Part shown: piece after piece, positions 1 through 5,472 of the stretch
Layout: each line of letters opens with the position of its first letter
Numbering within the stretch: the stretch's first letter is position 1
Assembly: GCA_964360445.1 (NCBI GenBank)
Contig: CAYHWE010000021.1
Coordinates: 1 to 17,658 of the forward strand
Reading direction: 5' to 3'
From: CAYHWE01 sp964360445
Lineage (GTDB): Bacteria > Patescibacteriota > Patescibacteriia > Patescibacteriales > JAKAJF01
Length of the DNA stretch: 17,658 bases
Notes under the pieces: generated by a model
Database searches by the model: none
The model's input: the letters and a program-made list of their open reading frames with translations, nothing else
Told to the model about the DNA's origin: nothing
Program-made: the position numbers and the translations under genes

Positions 1-10
1 TTGCATACAT
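1..10 (-). CDS. 5' end of an unidentified gene, cut by the window edge
   Basis: On the minus strand AAGGAGG (22-16) is followed, five bases later, by ATG TAT GCA (10-2), then the window ends. This is the strongest Shine-Dalgarno match in the window and has good spacing, so a gene starting here is likely. It would be the next gene after the site-2 protease. Only three codons (Met-Tyr-Ala) are visible, so the product cannot be named. Confidence 0.45.
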
Positions 11-39
11 ATTAGCCTCCTTCGGAGTCCAATATGTAT
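5..39 (-). promoter_or_regulatory. Hairpin sequestering ribosome binding site and start codon
   Basis: Read on the minus strand, ATACATATT (39-31) pairs perfectly with AATATGTAT (13-5). Inside it a G-T and a G-C pair, one A-G mismatch and CTCC/GGAG close a GAA loop. The Shine-Dalgarno AAGGAGG sits in the loop and upper stem, and the ATG at 10-8 in the lower stem. No U-tract follows, so it is not a simple terminator. A translational switch (RNA-thermometer-like or ligand-controlled) is an inference. Confidence 0.5.
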
Positions 40-79
40 CTGATCTTATTCAGAATTCGATCCGTTTCCGTATTTATGG

Positions 80-685
80 TTAAAATCTGCCGACTATAAG
101 TTTAAACAGGAAATCAATGACAGGGATCAAGAGAGAAAATCCGACTAATAAAAACAGTAAAACTAGCACAAATCCGTATTTTTCCAATTCTTCGTATTTA
201 GCTTGCATCCGGTTTGGCAAAAACGGCATTATCACCTTTGAACCGTCCAAGGGAGGGATCGGCAGAAGATTGAATACCATCAGGATAAGATTGATTTGCA
301 CAACTGAAGCCAAGAGCATGGCCAGGACGCTATTTGCGATCGGAGCGAACCTTAAAATCAGGCCGAAGGCGATGGCCATGGCAAAATTAGCCAAAGGGCC
401 GGCAATCGCGACCTTTGCTCCCCCGTATTTCTGGTCGCGGAGATTATAGGGATTGAACGGGATCGGCTTGGCATAGCCAAAAATGAAAGAACCGGCCGTC
501 CCGAAGTAAATCAGAGCCGGAATAACAATCGAACCCATAAGATCGATATGGGCGATCGGGTTTATCGTCAGCCTTCCCGCGTCTTTTGCGGTATGGTCCC
601 CCAGCCTATCCGCCATCCAGCCATGCATATACTCATGGATAATAGCGGAAAATAATATGATAATCAAAGAAAAAAGTATCAACAT
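80..685 (-). CDS. Site-2 protease family (M50) membrane metalloprotease
   Basis: The product is a polytopic membrane zinc protease that would cut transmembrane segments of substrate proteins within the bilayer. Numbering from the ATG at 685 (201 residues), the first hydrophobic helix carries the zinc motif HEYMH (residues 17-21). A later helix holds the second motif NLLPIPPLDG (residues 139-148), whose Asp is the third metal ligand. The GPLANF segment and several further hydrophobic stretches match the compact M50 core; no PDZ domain is present, so this is a minimal form. A TTG at 694 in frame would add three residues; ATG is preferred, though neither start has a clear Shine-Dalgarno. It is followed by the hairpin-controlled gene at the left edge. 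Substrate unknown. Confidence 0.88.
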   Translation of the reverse strand: MLILFSLIIILFSAIIHEYMHGWMADRLGDHTAKDAGRLTINPIAHIDLMGSIVIPALIYFGTAGSFIFGYAKPIPFNPYNLRDQKYGGAKVAIAGPLANFAMAIAFGLILRFAPIANSVLAMLLASVVQINLILMVFNLLPIPPLDGSKVIMPFLPNRMQAKYEELEKYGFVLVLLFLLVGFSLLIPVIDFLFKLIVGRF

Positions 686-704
686 AAAAGTCAATTATTT
701 AATT

Positions 705-780
705 GGTTGATCAGTTAATTGGTCGATTAGGCTAGGGCTCTTAAATCCTATTCCTAATCACCAATTACTAATCACCAACC
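705..780. repeat. Imperfect inverted repeat made of degenerate direct repeats
   Basis: Arms 705-731 and 753-780 are imperfect reverse complements. Each arm is built from two tandem copies of a word like AATTGGTGATTAG. The element lies between the divergent site-2 protease and rpmB genes. It resembles other low-complexity word repeats between genes in this window. Function unknown. Confidence 0.6.
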
Positions 781-810
781 ATATTCTTAATTGTTTGATT
801 TTAACACATC

Positions 811-839
811 TTGCCTTTTTAATCAAACCATGTTAAGAT
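811..839 (+). promoter_or_regulatory. Probable sigma70-type promoter of rpmB
   Basis: TTGCCT (811-816), a 17-base spacer and TAAGAT (834-839) lie upstream of rpmB. Expected transcript start is about 846, leaving a leader of about 60 nt that contains the hairpin at 868-883. Confidence 0.5.
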
Positions 840-867
840 AAATCTTGTAATTACAAATCCGTAATTT

Positions 868-887
868 GTCCGCCTGCTGGCGGATTT
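868..887 (+). promoter_or_regulatory. Terminator-like hairpin in the rpmB leader
   Basis: TCCGCC, loop TGCT and GGCGGA form a perfect six-pair stem followed by TTTT, 20 bases before the rpmB start codon. It could act as a weak attenuator of rpmB, or be a common dispersed palindrome; the sequence does not decide. Confidence 0.4.
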
Positions 888-906
888 TAATTCGTAACCG
901 AATACT

Positions 907-1083
907 ATGGCAAAAAAATGTGAAATCTGCGACCGCAAATCAACAAAGGATGCAAGCCGCTCTCACTCAAATATCAAAACAACAAGAAGACAATACATAA
1001 ACTTGCAGTCAAAAAAGATCTCCGGAAAAACCATGAAGGTTTGCACAAAATGCATAAAAACTTTAGCTAAAACAGCTAAATAA
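907..1083 (+). CDS. rpmB: 50S ribosomal protein L28
   Basis: A 58-residue basic protein starting MAKKCEICDRK, with two CxxC pairs (Cys5/Cys8 and Cys46/Cys49) forming the zinc ribbon of the zinc-containing L28 type. The middle SHSNIKTTRRQYINLQ is the typical L28 core that contacts 23S rRNA. Length fits the short bacterial L28 family. It is the only plus-strand protein gene in the window. It has its own promoter candidate (811-839), a hairpin in its leader, and a strong terminator starting 14 bases after the stop, so it appears monocistronic. No strong Shine-Dalgarno is seen before the ATG. L28 is confident from motif and length. Confidence 0.93.
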   Translation: MAKKCEICDRKSTKDASRSHSNIKTTRRQYINLQSKKISGKTMKVCTKCIKTLAKTAK

Positions 1084-1096
1084 GAAAGTCTCAGAC

Positions 1097-1123
1097 AAAA
1101 AAACCGCCGTTGGCGGTTTTTTT
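1097..1123. terminator. Bidirectional intrinsic terminator between rpmB and the beta-propeller gene
   Basis: CCGCC-GTT-GGCGG flanked by seven A on the left and seven T on the right. The symmetric A/T tails let it serve both convergent genes, rpmB from the left and the beta-propeller gene from the right. Confidence 0.9.
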
Positions 1124-1161
1124 GCATATCATTATGACTTTAAACTGCTATTATCATTTTT

Positions 1162-3111
1162 TTAATTCATTTCCAATTGCTTGACCTCCTCCCAATCTTC
1201 TTCATCCAATACGACAATCTTATCCTCTCCGACCAGATAAAAATAATCATTTATATAAGTCGCTCTTAGCGGTTTCAGGCCGTCTACTTTTTTAATAAGA
1301 TTGATTTTCCCGCCGTCGTAGGAAAATATATAGACATCATTATCTCCCGGAATAAAGAAAATCTTGTGTTTTTTATCCAGGAAGAACGCGTGGTAATTAT
1401 CGAACACTCCCGACCAGTATTCATCCAAGCTGTATTTTGACACTTCTTCCGGTTTTTCCGGAACAGACACATTGAATAAAGAAATTTTTACCTTGCTTTC
1501 TTCCCTGCCGATGCCGAGCACTTCGTTCCCTGAAAGCTGATGCAGATAAGAAGAAAATCCCGGAATTTTCAATTCGCCTTTGATCTGCGGATTTTGCGGG
1601 TCGCTTAAATCCATGACGAAAAACGGATCAGTCTGTTTGAATGTGACAACATACCCTTTATCATTGATAAATCTGACAGAATAAACCCTTTCATCCAGGC
1701 CGAAATTTTTTATCGATCCGATTACGCCAAGATCTTTGTTTAAAACATAGAGATCGTTAGCGCTCTGATTTTGGATCTGGCCGAAGCCCCACCAGCCGAA
1801 TTGGCCTATCGTTGTCACTGCCCTCAGATTCCCGTCATATTCATCCAGTGAAAATTGGTTCAATAATCTGCCGGGAATCGCGCCTGTCTTTTCAATCCTG
1901 AAATCAGATAAGCTTATTTTCACTATATTTGTTTTCTCAAGATCCCTTTTGTTCGTATCCAGATAGCTGTTGAAAGCGGCGCTCATGTCGGCTTCAAATT
2001 TTTTTCTCGCCTCTTCCGACAATGACCTGTTGTATTGGCCGAGGATAGCCTCAAACTCAGTTGACTTGGCATTATGGCTAAGTTCATATCCTTCCAATTT
2101 TTCCAATTTTGCGATTACGCTTTCGGGCAAAATTCCCTCTGAATTCTTTAAGAAATCCATAGACACATCCAGCCAATCCGCCGGCACATCATACCCAAGA
2201 TAAATATTCAGAGGAGACATATAGAGCGCTGTGCCCTGTTCCGACCCCACGAAAGAGATGTTTTTTTCAATTTTTCCGTCCGCGAAATTAATAATGAACG
2301 CGGTATAGGTGGTGCTTACCTGAGTCGGTGCTATCGGGTGATAAATCTGGTTGCAGGCGATCGCAACGGGCTCCCCCTTTACGGCCAACGGTTCTAACGG
2401 ACAAGGCTTTTCGTAATTCAGATACTGCTTAGTGATCACATAGATCTTTTCATCATATTTGCGGGCCCCGACCAAAGCGCTGTCCTTGAAATCAATCTTC
2501 CATTTTTCCGAATAACCGCTTGAACTGGCCGTATTATAACCATAGATCCCATCATCGGCGAACACGGCTAAAGTGTCATCGTCCAAAAATAAATTTCCAT
2601 TTTTCTTGATTGTTCCGCTCTGAGCCATCTCCTCGACCGGAAAAGCCTTGACTATCTTCGTGTCCGCCTCTTCCTGGACAGGCGGCAGGATCTTCATCCT
2701 ATCGAAAAAAATCCTGTAGCGATTTTCCGTGGAAACATAAATATTGCCATTTCCCGTTTTTACGACATCCGGTTCATCGATTCCGGCAACCTGCACATTG
2801 GTATCGGCGCTTCTTTCTATCTGGCTTGGTGCCGCCTTAGTCGCGCTGTCAGTCATGCCTGTAACTTCTAAATCTTCGAAAGAGCGATTATACATCAAAT
2901 TTCCGCTTGATTTTGCTATATAGCCCTTAAAGTCATTTTCCGATTTGAACCGTTTTATGCTGTTCGGATAGTGCGGCATTGAGAATTCCTGGAAGCTGGG
3001 AATAATAAAAAGATGGAAAGACTGGTATTCGTTGGCGATTATGAAAATAGCGACACCGATGGCATACACCAAGACAAATAATTTCACAATCCTTGAAAAA
3101 TGATTATTCAT
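1162..3111 (-). CDS. Secreted or membrane-anchored beta-propeller domain protein
   Basis: A 649-residue protein with an N-terminal hydrophobic segment (about 9-27) that should act as an uncleaved signal anchor, placing the rest outside the cytoplasm. Residues 108-126 (VAGIDEPDVVKTGNGNIYV) match the entry motif of the secreted beta-propeller family PF09826. Repeated beta-rich strands with Asp/Gly turns follow to the C-terminus, with a helical insertion at about residues 310-395. Family members are extracytoplasmic and functionally uncharacterised; a binding or scaffold role is an inference. The start has no clear Shine-Dalgarno and an AT-rich upstream. The gene ends before the bidirectional terminator at 1097-1123. 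Codon use looks like its neighbours. Confidence 0.8.
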   Translation of the reverse strand: MNNHFSRIVKLFVLVYAIGVAIFIIANEYQSFHLFIIPSFQEFSMPHYPNSIKRFKSENDFKGYIAKSSGNLMYNRSFEDLEVTGMTDSATKAAPSQIERSADTNVQVAGIDEPDVVKTGNGNIYVSTENRYRIFFDRMKILPPVQEEADTKIVKAFPVEEMAQSGTIKKNGNLFLDDDTLAVFADDGIYGYNTASSSGYSEKWKIDFKDSALVGARKYDEKIYVITKQYLNYEKPCPLEPLAVKGEPVAIACNQIYHPIAPTQVSTTYTAFIINFADGKIEKNISFVGSEQGTALYMSPLNIYLGYDVPADWLDVSMDFLKNSEGILPESVIAKLEKLEGYELSHNAKSTEFEAILGQYNRSLSEEARKKFEADMSAAFNSYLDTNKRDLEKTNIVKISLSDFRIEKTGAIPGRLLNQFSLDEYDGNLRAVTTIGQFGWWGFGQIQNQSANDLYVLNKDLGVIGSIKNFGLDERVYSVRFINDKGYVVTFKQTDPFFVMDLSDPQNPQIKGELKIPGFSSYLHQLSGNEVLGIGREESKVKISLFNVSVPEKPEEVSKYSLDEYWSGVFDNYHAFFLDKKHKIFFIPGDNDVYIFSYDGGKINLIKKVDGLKPLRATYINDYFYLVGEDKIVVLDEEDWEEVKQLEMN

Positions 3112-3204
3112 AATTTTATATTTATTTTTTATATCGCAAAAAGCTTATGATAAATAAATCATACCATAAAAATACATTTGAGAGAATTCATGAGCCCAAG
3201 TTTG

Positions 3205-3275
3205 TCGGGATATCCGGAATCGGACCGGAGCTGCATGCACCCCATGCACGCGTACTGCCACTATACTATATCCCG
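3205..3275 (-). tRNA. tRNA-Pro, anticodon GGG
   Basis: The minus strand folds into a full cloverleaf. The acceptor is CGGGATA/TATCCCG with discriminator A. The D-arm GTAT/GTAC has loop AGTGGCA with the G18G19 pair and A14/A21. The five-pair anticodon stem CGTGC/GCATG has loop ATGGGGT and anticodon GGG at 3243-3241. The variable loop is CAGC and the T-arm TCCGG/CCGGA. The C1-G72 pair is the usual mark of bacterial tRNA-Pro. The 3' CCA is not encoded. The T-loop TCCGATT has C where nearly all tRNAs have U55, which is odd but does not disturb pairing. The beta-propeller gene begins 94 bases downstream. Confidence 0.9.
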
Positions 3276-3302
3276 AATGACGCGCCTGCCCGCTTAATCA
3301 CC

Positions 3303-3374
3303 AGCCTGTTTATGGGACCCGCCCCGCTAAGCGCAGCTTATTTGCGGGGTGCCGCCATGCTATACCCCGAGGCT
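3303..3374 (-). other. Folded tRNA-like element with a degenerate tRNA 5' half
   Basis: AGCCT and AGGCT close a 72-base element. It contains an 11-pair hairpin: CCCCGC (3322-3327) with GCGGGG (3344-3349), and TAAGC with GCTTA. Read on the minus strand, 3370-3344 matches the start of the neighbouring tRNA-Pro at 20 of 27 positions, covering the acceptor 5' strand and D-arm. No T-arm or matching acceptor 3' strand follows, so it is not a working tRNA. A tRNA remnant or a leader for tRNA-Pro are the options. Confidence 0.4.
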
Positions 3375-3376
3375 AT

Positions 3377-3606
3377 AAAAAATCCGCCCCATTTAACAAG
3401 AATTGGCTTTGAAATAATGAGAGCAATTTTGAAATTGCATCATCTTGCAAGCAAAATCCAAGAATACTCTTGAAAAAAGTTTTACAAAATGATTTTTCAT
3501 CTCTGTTTCCTCGCTCATGAGCCGCAGCTCATAAAAATTCGGAAAGCCAATTTTGAATAATCCAAAACTTGTCAGATGGGCGGATTTTTGGAGCAAACCT
3601 TGCTCC
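3377..3606 (-). ncRNA. Candidate structured small RNA of about 230 nt, unassigned
   Basis: On the minus strand the predicted transcript start (about 3606) opens with a seven-pair hairpin, GGAGCAA/TTGCTCC (3606-3590). Its 5' and 3' parts then pair over long range: 3579-3589 with 3378-3388 (11 pairs), 3568-3572 with 3396-3400 (5 pairs) and 3543-3552 with 3401-3410 (10 perfect pairs), leaving one 15-nt bulge. Local hairpins fill the interior (3517-3532, 3489-3500, 3459-3472, 3423-3438). The closing stem ends in six T (3382-3377), as in an intrinsic terminator. I see no 6S, SRP, RNase P or tmRNA signature. Alternatives are a mobile inverted-repeat element or a leader region with a small ORF (3393-3500). 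Confidence 0.45.
3393..3500 (-). CDS. Possible small Phe-rich ORF (35 aa) inside the structured RNA
   Basis: An ATG at 3500 is preceded by GAGG eight bases upstream and opens a 35-codon frame ending at 3393, right before the terminator-like strand GGGGCGGA plus T6. It starts MKNHFVKLF and contains six Phe and three Cys. The placement would fit a leader peptide or small protein. The Phe codons are scattered, not clustered, and the stems may simply lack stops by chance. Weakly supported. Confidence 0.2.
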   Translation of the reverse strand: MKNHFVKLFSRVFLDFACKMMQFQNCSHYFKANSC

Positions 3607-3612
3607 GCTTGT

Positions 3613-3640
3613 ATCATAGCATAATTTTAAAAAATGGAAA
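3613..3640 (-). promoter_or_regulatory. Weak promoter before the structured RNA
   Basis: On the minus strand TTTCCA (3640-3635), a 16-base spacer and TATGAT (3618-3613). Expected start is about 3606, exactly at the first hairpin of the candidate RNA. The -35 is poor. Confidence 0.35.
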
Positions 3641-3650
3641 CCGCAAAAGA

Positions 3651-3680
3651 AAAAGCCATTACCTCCTGGGTAATGGCTTT
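3651..3680 (-). terminator. Intrinsic terminator of aroQ-pheA
   Basis: AAAGCCATTACC pairs perfectly over 12 bases with GGTAATGGCTTT around a five-base loop, followed on the minus strand by TTCTTTT. It lies 27 bases after the pheA stop. Confidence 0.88.
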
Positions 3681-3706
3681 GTTCGGATAAACATCTCGAT
3701 GCCGTT

Positions 3707-4591
3707 TTACCTCCTTGCCTTCGGATAAGATCCGAGGATTTTAAAGAACTTTGTCTTGCCTTCTATCACTTTCAACGCCTCCTTGATTTTTCCTGTCTTT
3801 CTGTGGCCTTCAATATCGATCCAGAAAACATATTCACTTAGCACGACTTTTGATGGCCTTGATTCAATTTTGATCATATTTATATCCAAGGCATCCAAAA
3901 CGTTGAGAACTCTAACAAGCGCCCCCGCCCTATTGTCAACGCTGAAAATAAGGGAAGTTTTATCGTCACCGGTTTCTTTTTCCTCATCTTCTTTTGAAAG
4001 AACAAGGAAATACGTTGCATTTTCTTTGTTGTCATGTATATCTCGCTGGAGGATGCGCCTGTCATATAGCTTTGCAGCAAATTCAGAACCGATTGCAACC
4101 GCTCCTTTTCCGAATCTCGGCAAATCTTTTACTGCCAGAGCAGTGCTGCTTACATGCTCTATCGGTATTGCCGGCAAATTCTTATTCAGCCAATCGCGAC
4201 ACTGTCCTATGGCCTCATAAATGGAAACGACCTTCGTTATCTCAGAAAAGGCCATCTCTTCCAAACTGATCAACTGCTGGCAGATTGGTAAAACAAATTC
4301 TGCCTTTATCTTAAGATCGCCGTTCGCTCTTATTATTGAATCCAGGCAAACAGCCACCCCGCCTATAAGAAGATTTTCTATCGGCACTATCGCTTCATCT
4401 ATAACTTCGCTTTTCACCCCCTCAATCAACTCATTAAAACCGCTGAATCCGACCTCTTCCGAAGATGAGCATCTTCTTAATCCGGCGGCTTCGTGCGTAA
4501 ACGTTCCTTCTGGAGCTAAAAAACCGATCCGGTTTTTACCGGAACAATATTCGCTGCCGCACTCCAATCTGACACAACATTCTTTTTTCAT
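3707..4591 (-). CDS. pheA: Prephenate dehydratase with ACT domain
   Basis: Converts prephenate to phenylpyruvate, the step committing chorismate-derived carbon to phenylalanine; acts in the cytoplasm. The catalytic region spans about residues 20-200: APEGTFTHEA (26-35), VPIENLLIGG (69-78), SSTALAV (148-154) and the region of the family TRF motif, here T193-Y194-F195. Thr is kept but Arg is replaced by Tyr. A C-terminal ACT domain (about 212-290) has the Phe-binding signatures GAL (223-225) and ESRP (243-246), so feedback inhibition by phenylalanine is expected. Length 294 fits monofunctional enzymes. The first 18 residues are Cys-rich and unlike the family, but a purine-rich AAAGGGGGG stands before this ATG. 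It lies 44 bases after the chorismate mutase gene, in one operon under the Phe attenuator. Confidence 0.93.
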   Translation of the reverse strand: MKKECCVRLECGSEYCSGKNRIGFLAPEGTFTHEAAGLRRCSSSEEVGFSGFNELIEGVKSEVIDEAIVPIENLLIGGVAVCLDSIIRANGDLKIKAEFVLPICQQLISLEEMAFSEITKVVSIYEAIGQCRDWLNKNLPAIPIEHVSSTALAVKDLPRFGKGAVAIGSEFAAKLYDRRILQRDIHDNKENATYFLVLSKEDEEKETGDDKTSLIFSVDNRAGALVRVLNVLDALDINMIKIESRPSKVVLSEYVFWIDIEGHRKTGKIKEALKVIEGKTKFFKILGSYPKARR

Positions 4592-4635
4592 GCCCTTTCC
4601 CCCCTTTATTTTTCAGATGACCATGCAGTCTCCCT

Positions 4636-4935
4636 TTATGCGCGAAGTGACTTGTGGATCATGCAAACATTTCTAACGATCATCTTCCAGATCTTTTTTA
4701 TCATTTTATCATCAAGTCCTTCCTCTTTGGATAGCTTGCCCATCCTGGCAAACAGCTCCTCTTCGCGTTTAGCATTTCTGATCGGTAAACCATATTTAGC
4801 CTTACACAAACCAATCTGCTTGGTATATTTAAAGCGCTCTCCGATTAACCGGATAATTTTTTCATCTGTCCTGTCTATGTTTTCACGAAGAAATTGCAAT
4901 TCTTTTTCCATAATCTCTTTCATTGCCTTATCCAT
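4636..4935 (-). CDS. aroQ: Chorismate mutase, AroQ type
   Basis: Rearranges chorismate to prephenate, feeding the prephenate dehydratase encoded next in the operon. The 99-residue all-helical protein keeps most active-site residues of the E. coli AroQ fold with identical spacing: R17, R34, K45, R57 and E58 align with R11, R28, K39, R51 and E52. The residue matching E. coli Asp48 is Asn54, and the C-terminal helix carries His at the position of Gln88, so substrate contacts may differ slightly. GGAGG stands five bases before the ATG at 4935, fixing the start. The stand-alone mutase followed by a stand-alone dehydratase does by two proteins what the fused E. coli PheA does by one. Expression is expected to depend on readthrough of the terminator at 4974-5006. 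Confidence 0.9.
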   Translation of the reverse strand: MDKAMKEIMEKELQFLRENIDRTDEKIIRLIGERFKYTKQIGLCKAKYGLPIRNAKREEELFARMGKLSKEEGLDDKMIKKIWKMIVRNVCMIHKSLRA

Positions 4936-4973
4936 GAATTCCTCCGATATTTTATTTTCAAAGAACCATATAT

Positions 4974-5006
4974 AAAAAACTGGCCCCCTCTATTCCGGGG
5001 ACCAGT
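4974..5006 (-). terminator. Attenuator terminator (3:4 stem) of the aroQ-pheA leader
   Basis: ACTGGTCCCC (5006-4997) pairs with GGGGGCCAGT (4988-4979) over ten positions (one G-T), followed by a run of T and TATAT. It sits 39 bases before the aroQ start codon, between promoter and gene, so it must be read through for expression. Confidence 0.88.
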
Positions 5007-5066
5007 CTGTTGTGTTATATTTTTTGCTATTTTCAGAAAACACTACACAACTGATCTCCGGATCAG
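5000..5066 (-). promoter_or_regulatory. Pause (1:2) and antiterminator (2:3) stems of the Phe attenuator
   Basis: Stem 1:2 is CTGATC-CGGA-GATCAG (5066-5051), perfect. Stem 2:3 pairs GATCAGT (5056-5050) with ACTGGTC (5006-5000), and TGTGT with ACACA (5015-5011). GTTGTGT/ACACAAC is a local alternative. The 2:3 stem uses the 5' arm of the terminator, so the two are mutually exclusive. The Phe codons lie just upstream of strand 1, so a ribosome stalled there would mask strand 1 and free strand 2. Confidence 0.75.
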
Positions 5067-5114
5067 GCTAAAGCAGAAAAAATTGAAACAATTTTGCAGC
5101 TGTGTATTTTTCAT
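5043..5114 (-). CDS. Phe leader peptide (pheL-like), 23 aa
   Basis: A 23-codon frame that starts MKNTQLQN and holds the cluster FNFFCF: four of six codons are Phe (TTC, TTT, TTC, TTT). It ends in TAG within strand 2 of the attenuator. It would not act as a protein. Its translation senses charged tRNA-Phe and so controls the phenylalanine genes aroQ and pheA downstream. The promoter at 5123-5151 predicts a transcript starting about two bases before this ATG, so it is almost leaderless; no Shine-Dalgarno is present. An in-frame ATG at 5132 would lie upstream of the predicted start. Composition parallels the enterobacterial PheL principle without visible homology. Confidence 0.78.
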   Translation of the reverse strand: MKNTQLQNCFNFFCFSLIRRSVV

Positions 5115-5122
5115 ATAAAAGC

Positions 5123-5151
5123 ATTTTAGCATATCTATCCGAAAAAATCAA
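5123..5151 (-). promoter_or_regulatory. Promoter of the Phe leader-aroQ-pheA operon
   Basis: On the minus strand TTGATT (5151-5146), exactly 17 bases, TAAAAT (5128-5123). Expected start is A5116, two bases before the leader ATG. The -35 nearly touches the terminator of the preceding gene. Confidence 0.75.
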
Positions 5152-5153
5152 TA

Positions 5154-5187
5154 AAGAAAAAGGGGGCCTGGATTAAAGGGTCCCCTT
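5154..5187 (-). terminator. Intrinsic terminator after the 88-residue protein gene
   Basis: AAGGGG, a mismatch and CC pair with GG, a mismatch and CCCCTT (5187-5179 with 5168-5160), followed by TTTCTTTAT. The stop codon of the gene lies in the loop. Confidence 0.7.
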
Positions 5188-5439
5188 CGGAAATCCCGGA
5201 CATTTTTCACGATGCCCGCAATTGCTGCAGAAATCGCCGTATGCTTTTGCTACCCGCATTCCGGTCCTCCCTGCTTCTTCGCATAGGAATAGGCATCTTT
5301 CTGTTGCGCTTTGCGCAGATACTTTTTTATAAAACTTCCCATTCTCCTTGAAAAACAATGCCACCCAGCCATCAGCCAAAGAGCTAACCATGCTTTTTAA
5401 AGTTTCGTAGCACGGCTTATTATTCTTAATATTCTTCAT
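5173..5439 (-). CDS. Unrecognised 88-residue Cys-rich small protein behind a Val-type leader
   Basis: Not recognised. An 88-residue soluble protein with no membrane segment. Residues 22-42 look like a compact beta unit (ADGWVALFFKENGKFYKK). Cys at about 49 and 53 and a C-terminal CSNCGHREKC (about 71-80) could bind a metal or form disulfides; the latter resembles a rubredoxin-like or zinc-knuckle half, but this is only appearance. AAGGAGG seven bases before the ATG makes the start firm and predicts good translation. The gene is the only one between the attenuator at 5473-5512 and its own terminator, and is followed directly by the Phe operon. The leader suggests its expression answers to branched-chain aminoacyl-tRNA supply, hinting at a link to amino acid metabolism or starvation. 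Confidence 0.72.
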   Translation of the reverse strand: MKNIKNNKPCYETLKSMVSSLADGWVALFFKENGKFYKKVSAQSATERCLFLCEEAGRTGMRVAKAYGDFCSNCGHREKCPGFPKGTL

Positions 5440-5472
5440 GTGAAATCCTCCTTATGTAAAAAAGTGGATTAT

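Larger units (their letters stand above)
3112..3706. other. 595-base stretch without a convincing protein gene
   Basis: From right to left on the minus strand this stretch holds the pheA terminator (3652-3680), a weak promoter (3613-3640), a structured RNA candidate (3377-3606), a folded tRNA-like element (3303-3374) and tRNA-Pro (3205-3275). The plus-strand open frame through 3147-3473 mostly runs antisense to the tRNA and the tRNA-like element and is not credible as a gene. Confidence 0.7.

Noticed and set aside
695..800. CRISPR array
   Set aside because: Words are short and degenerate, there are no uniform spacers, and no cas genes are present anywhere in the window.
3147..3473. Plus-strand open frame of 108 codons
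   Set aside because: It runs antisense through tRNA-Pro and the tRNA-like element, has no ribosome binding site, and its residues have the look of a translated tRNA complement.
3377..3606. 6S RNA, SRP RNA, RNase P RNA or tmRNA
   Set aside because: Paired ends and a short GAGGAAA run are suggestive, but the central bubble, SRP loop, P4 partner sequences and tRNA-like end of these RNAs are not visible.
4940..5120. T-box riboswitch ahead of aroQ
   Set aside because: No AGGGTGG-type T-box sequence or stem I layout; a leader peptide with Phe codons explains the terminator better.
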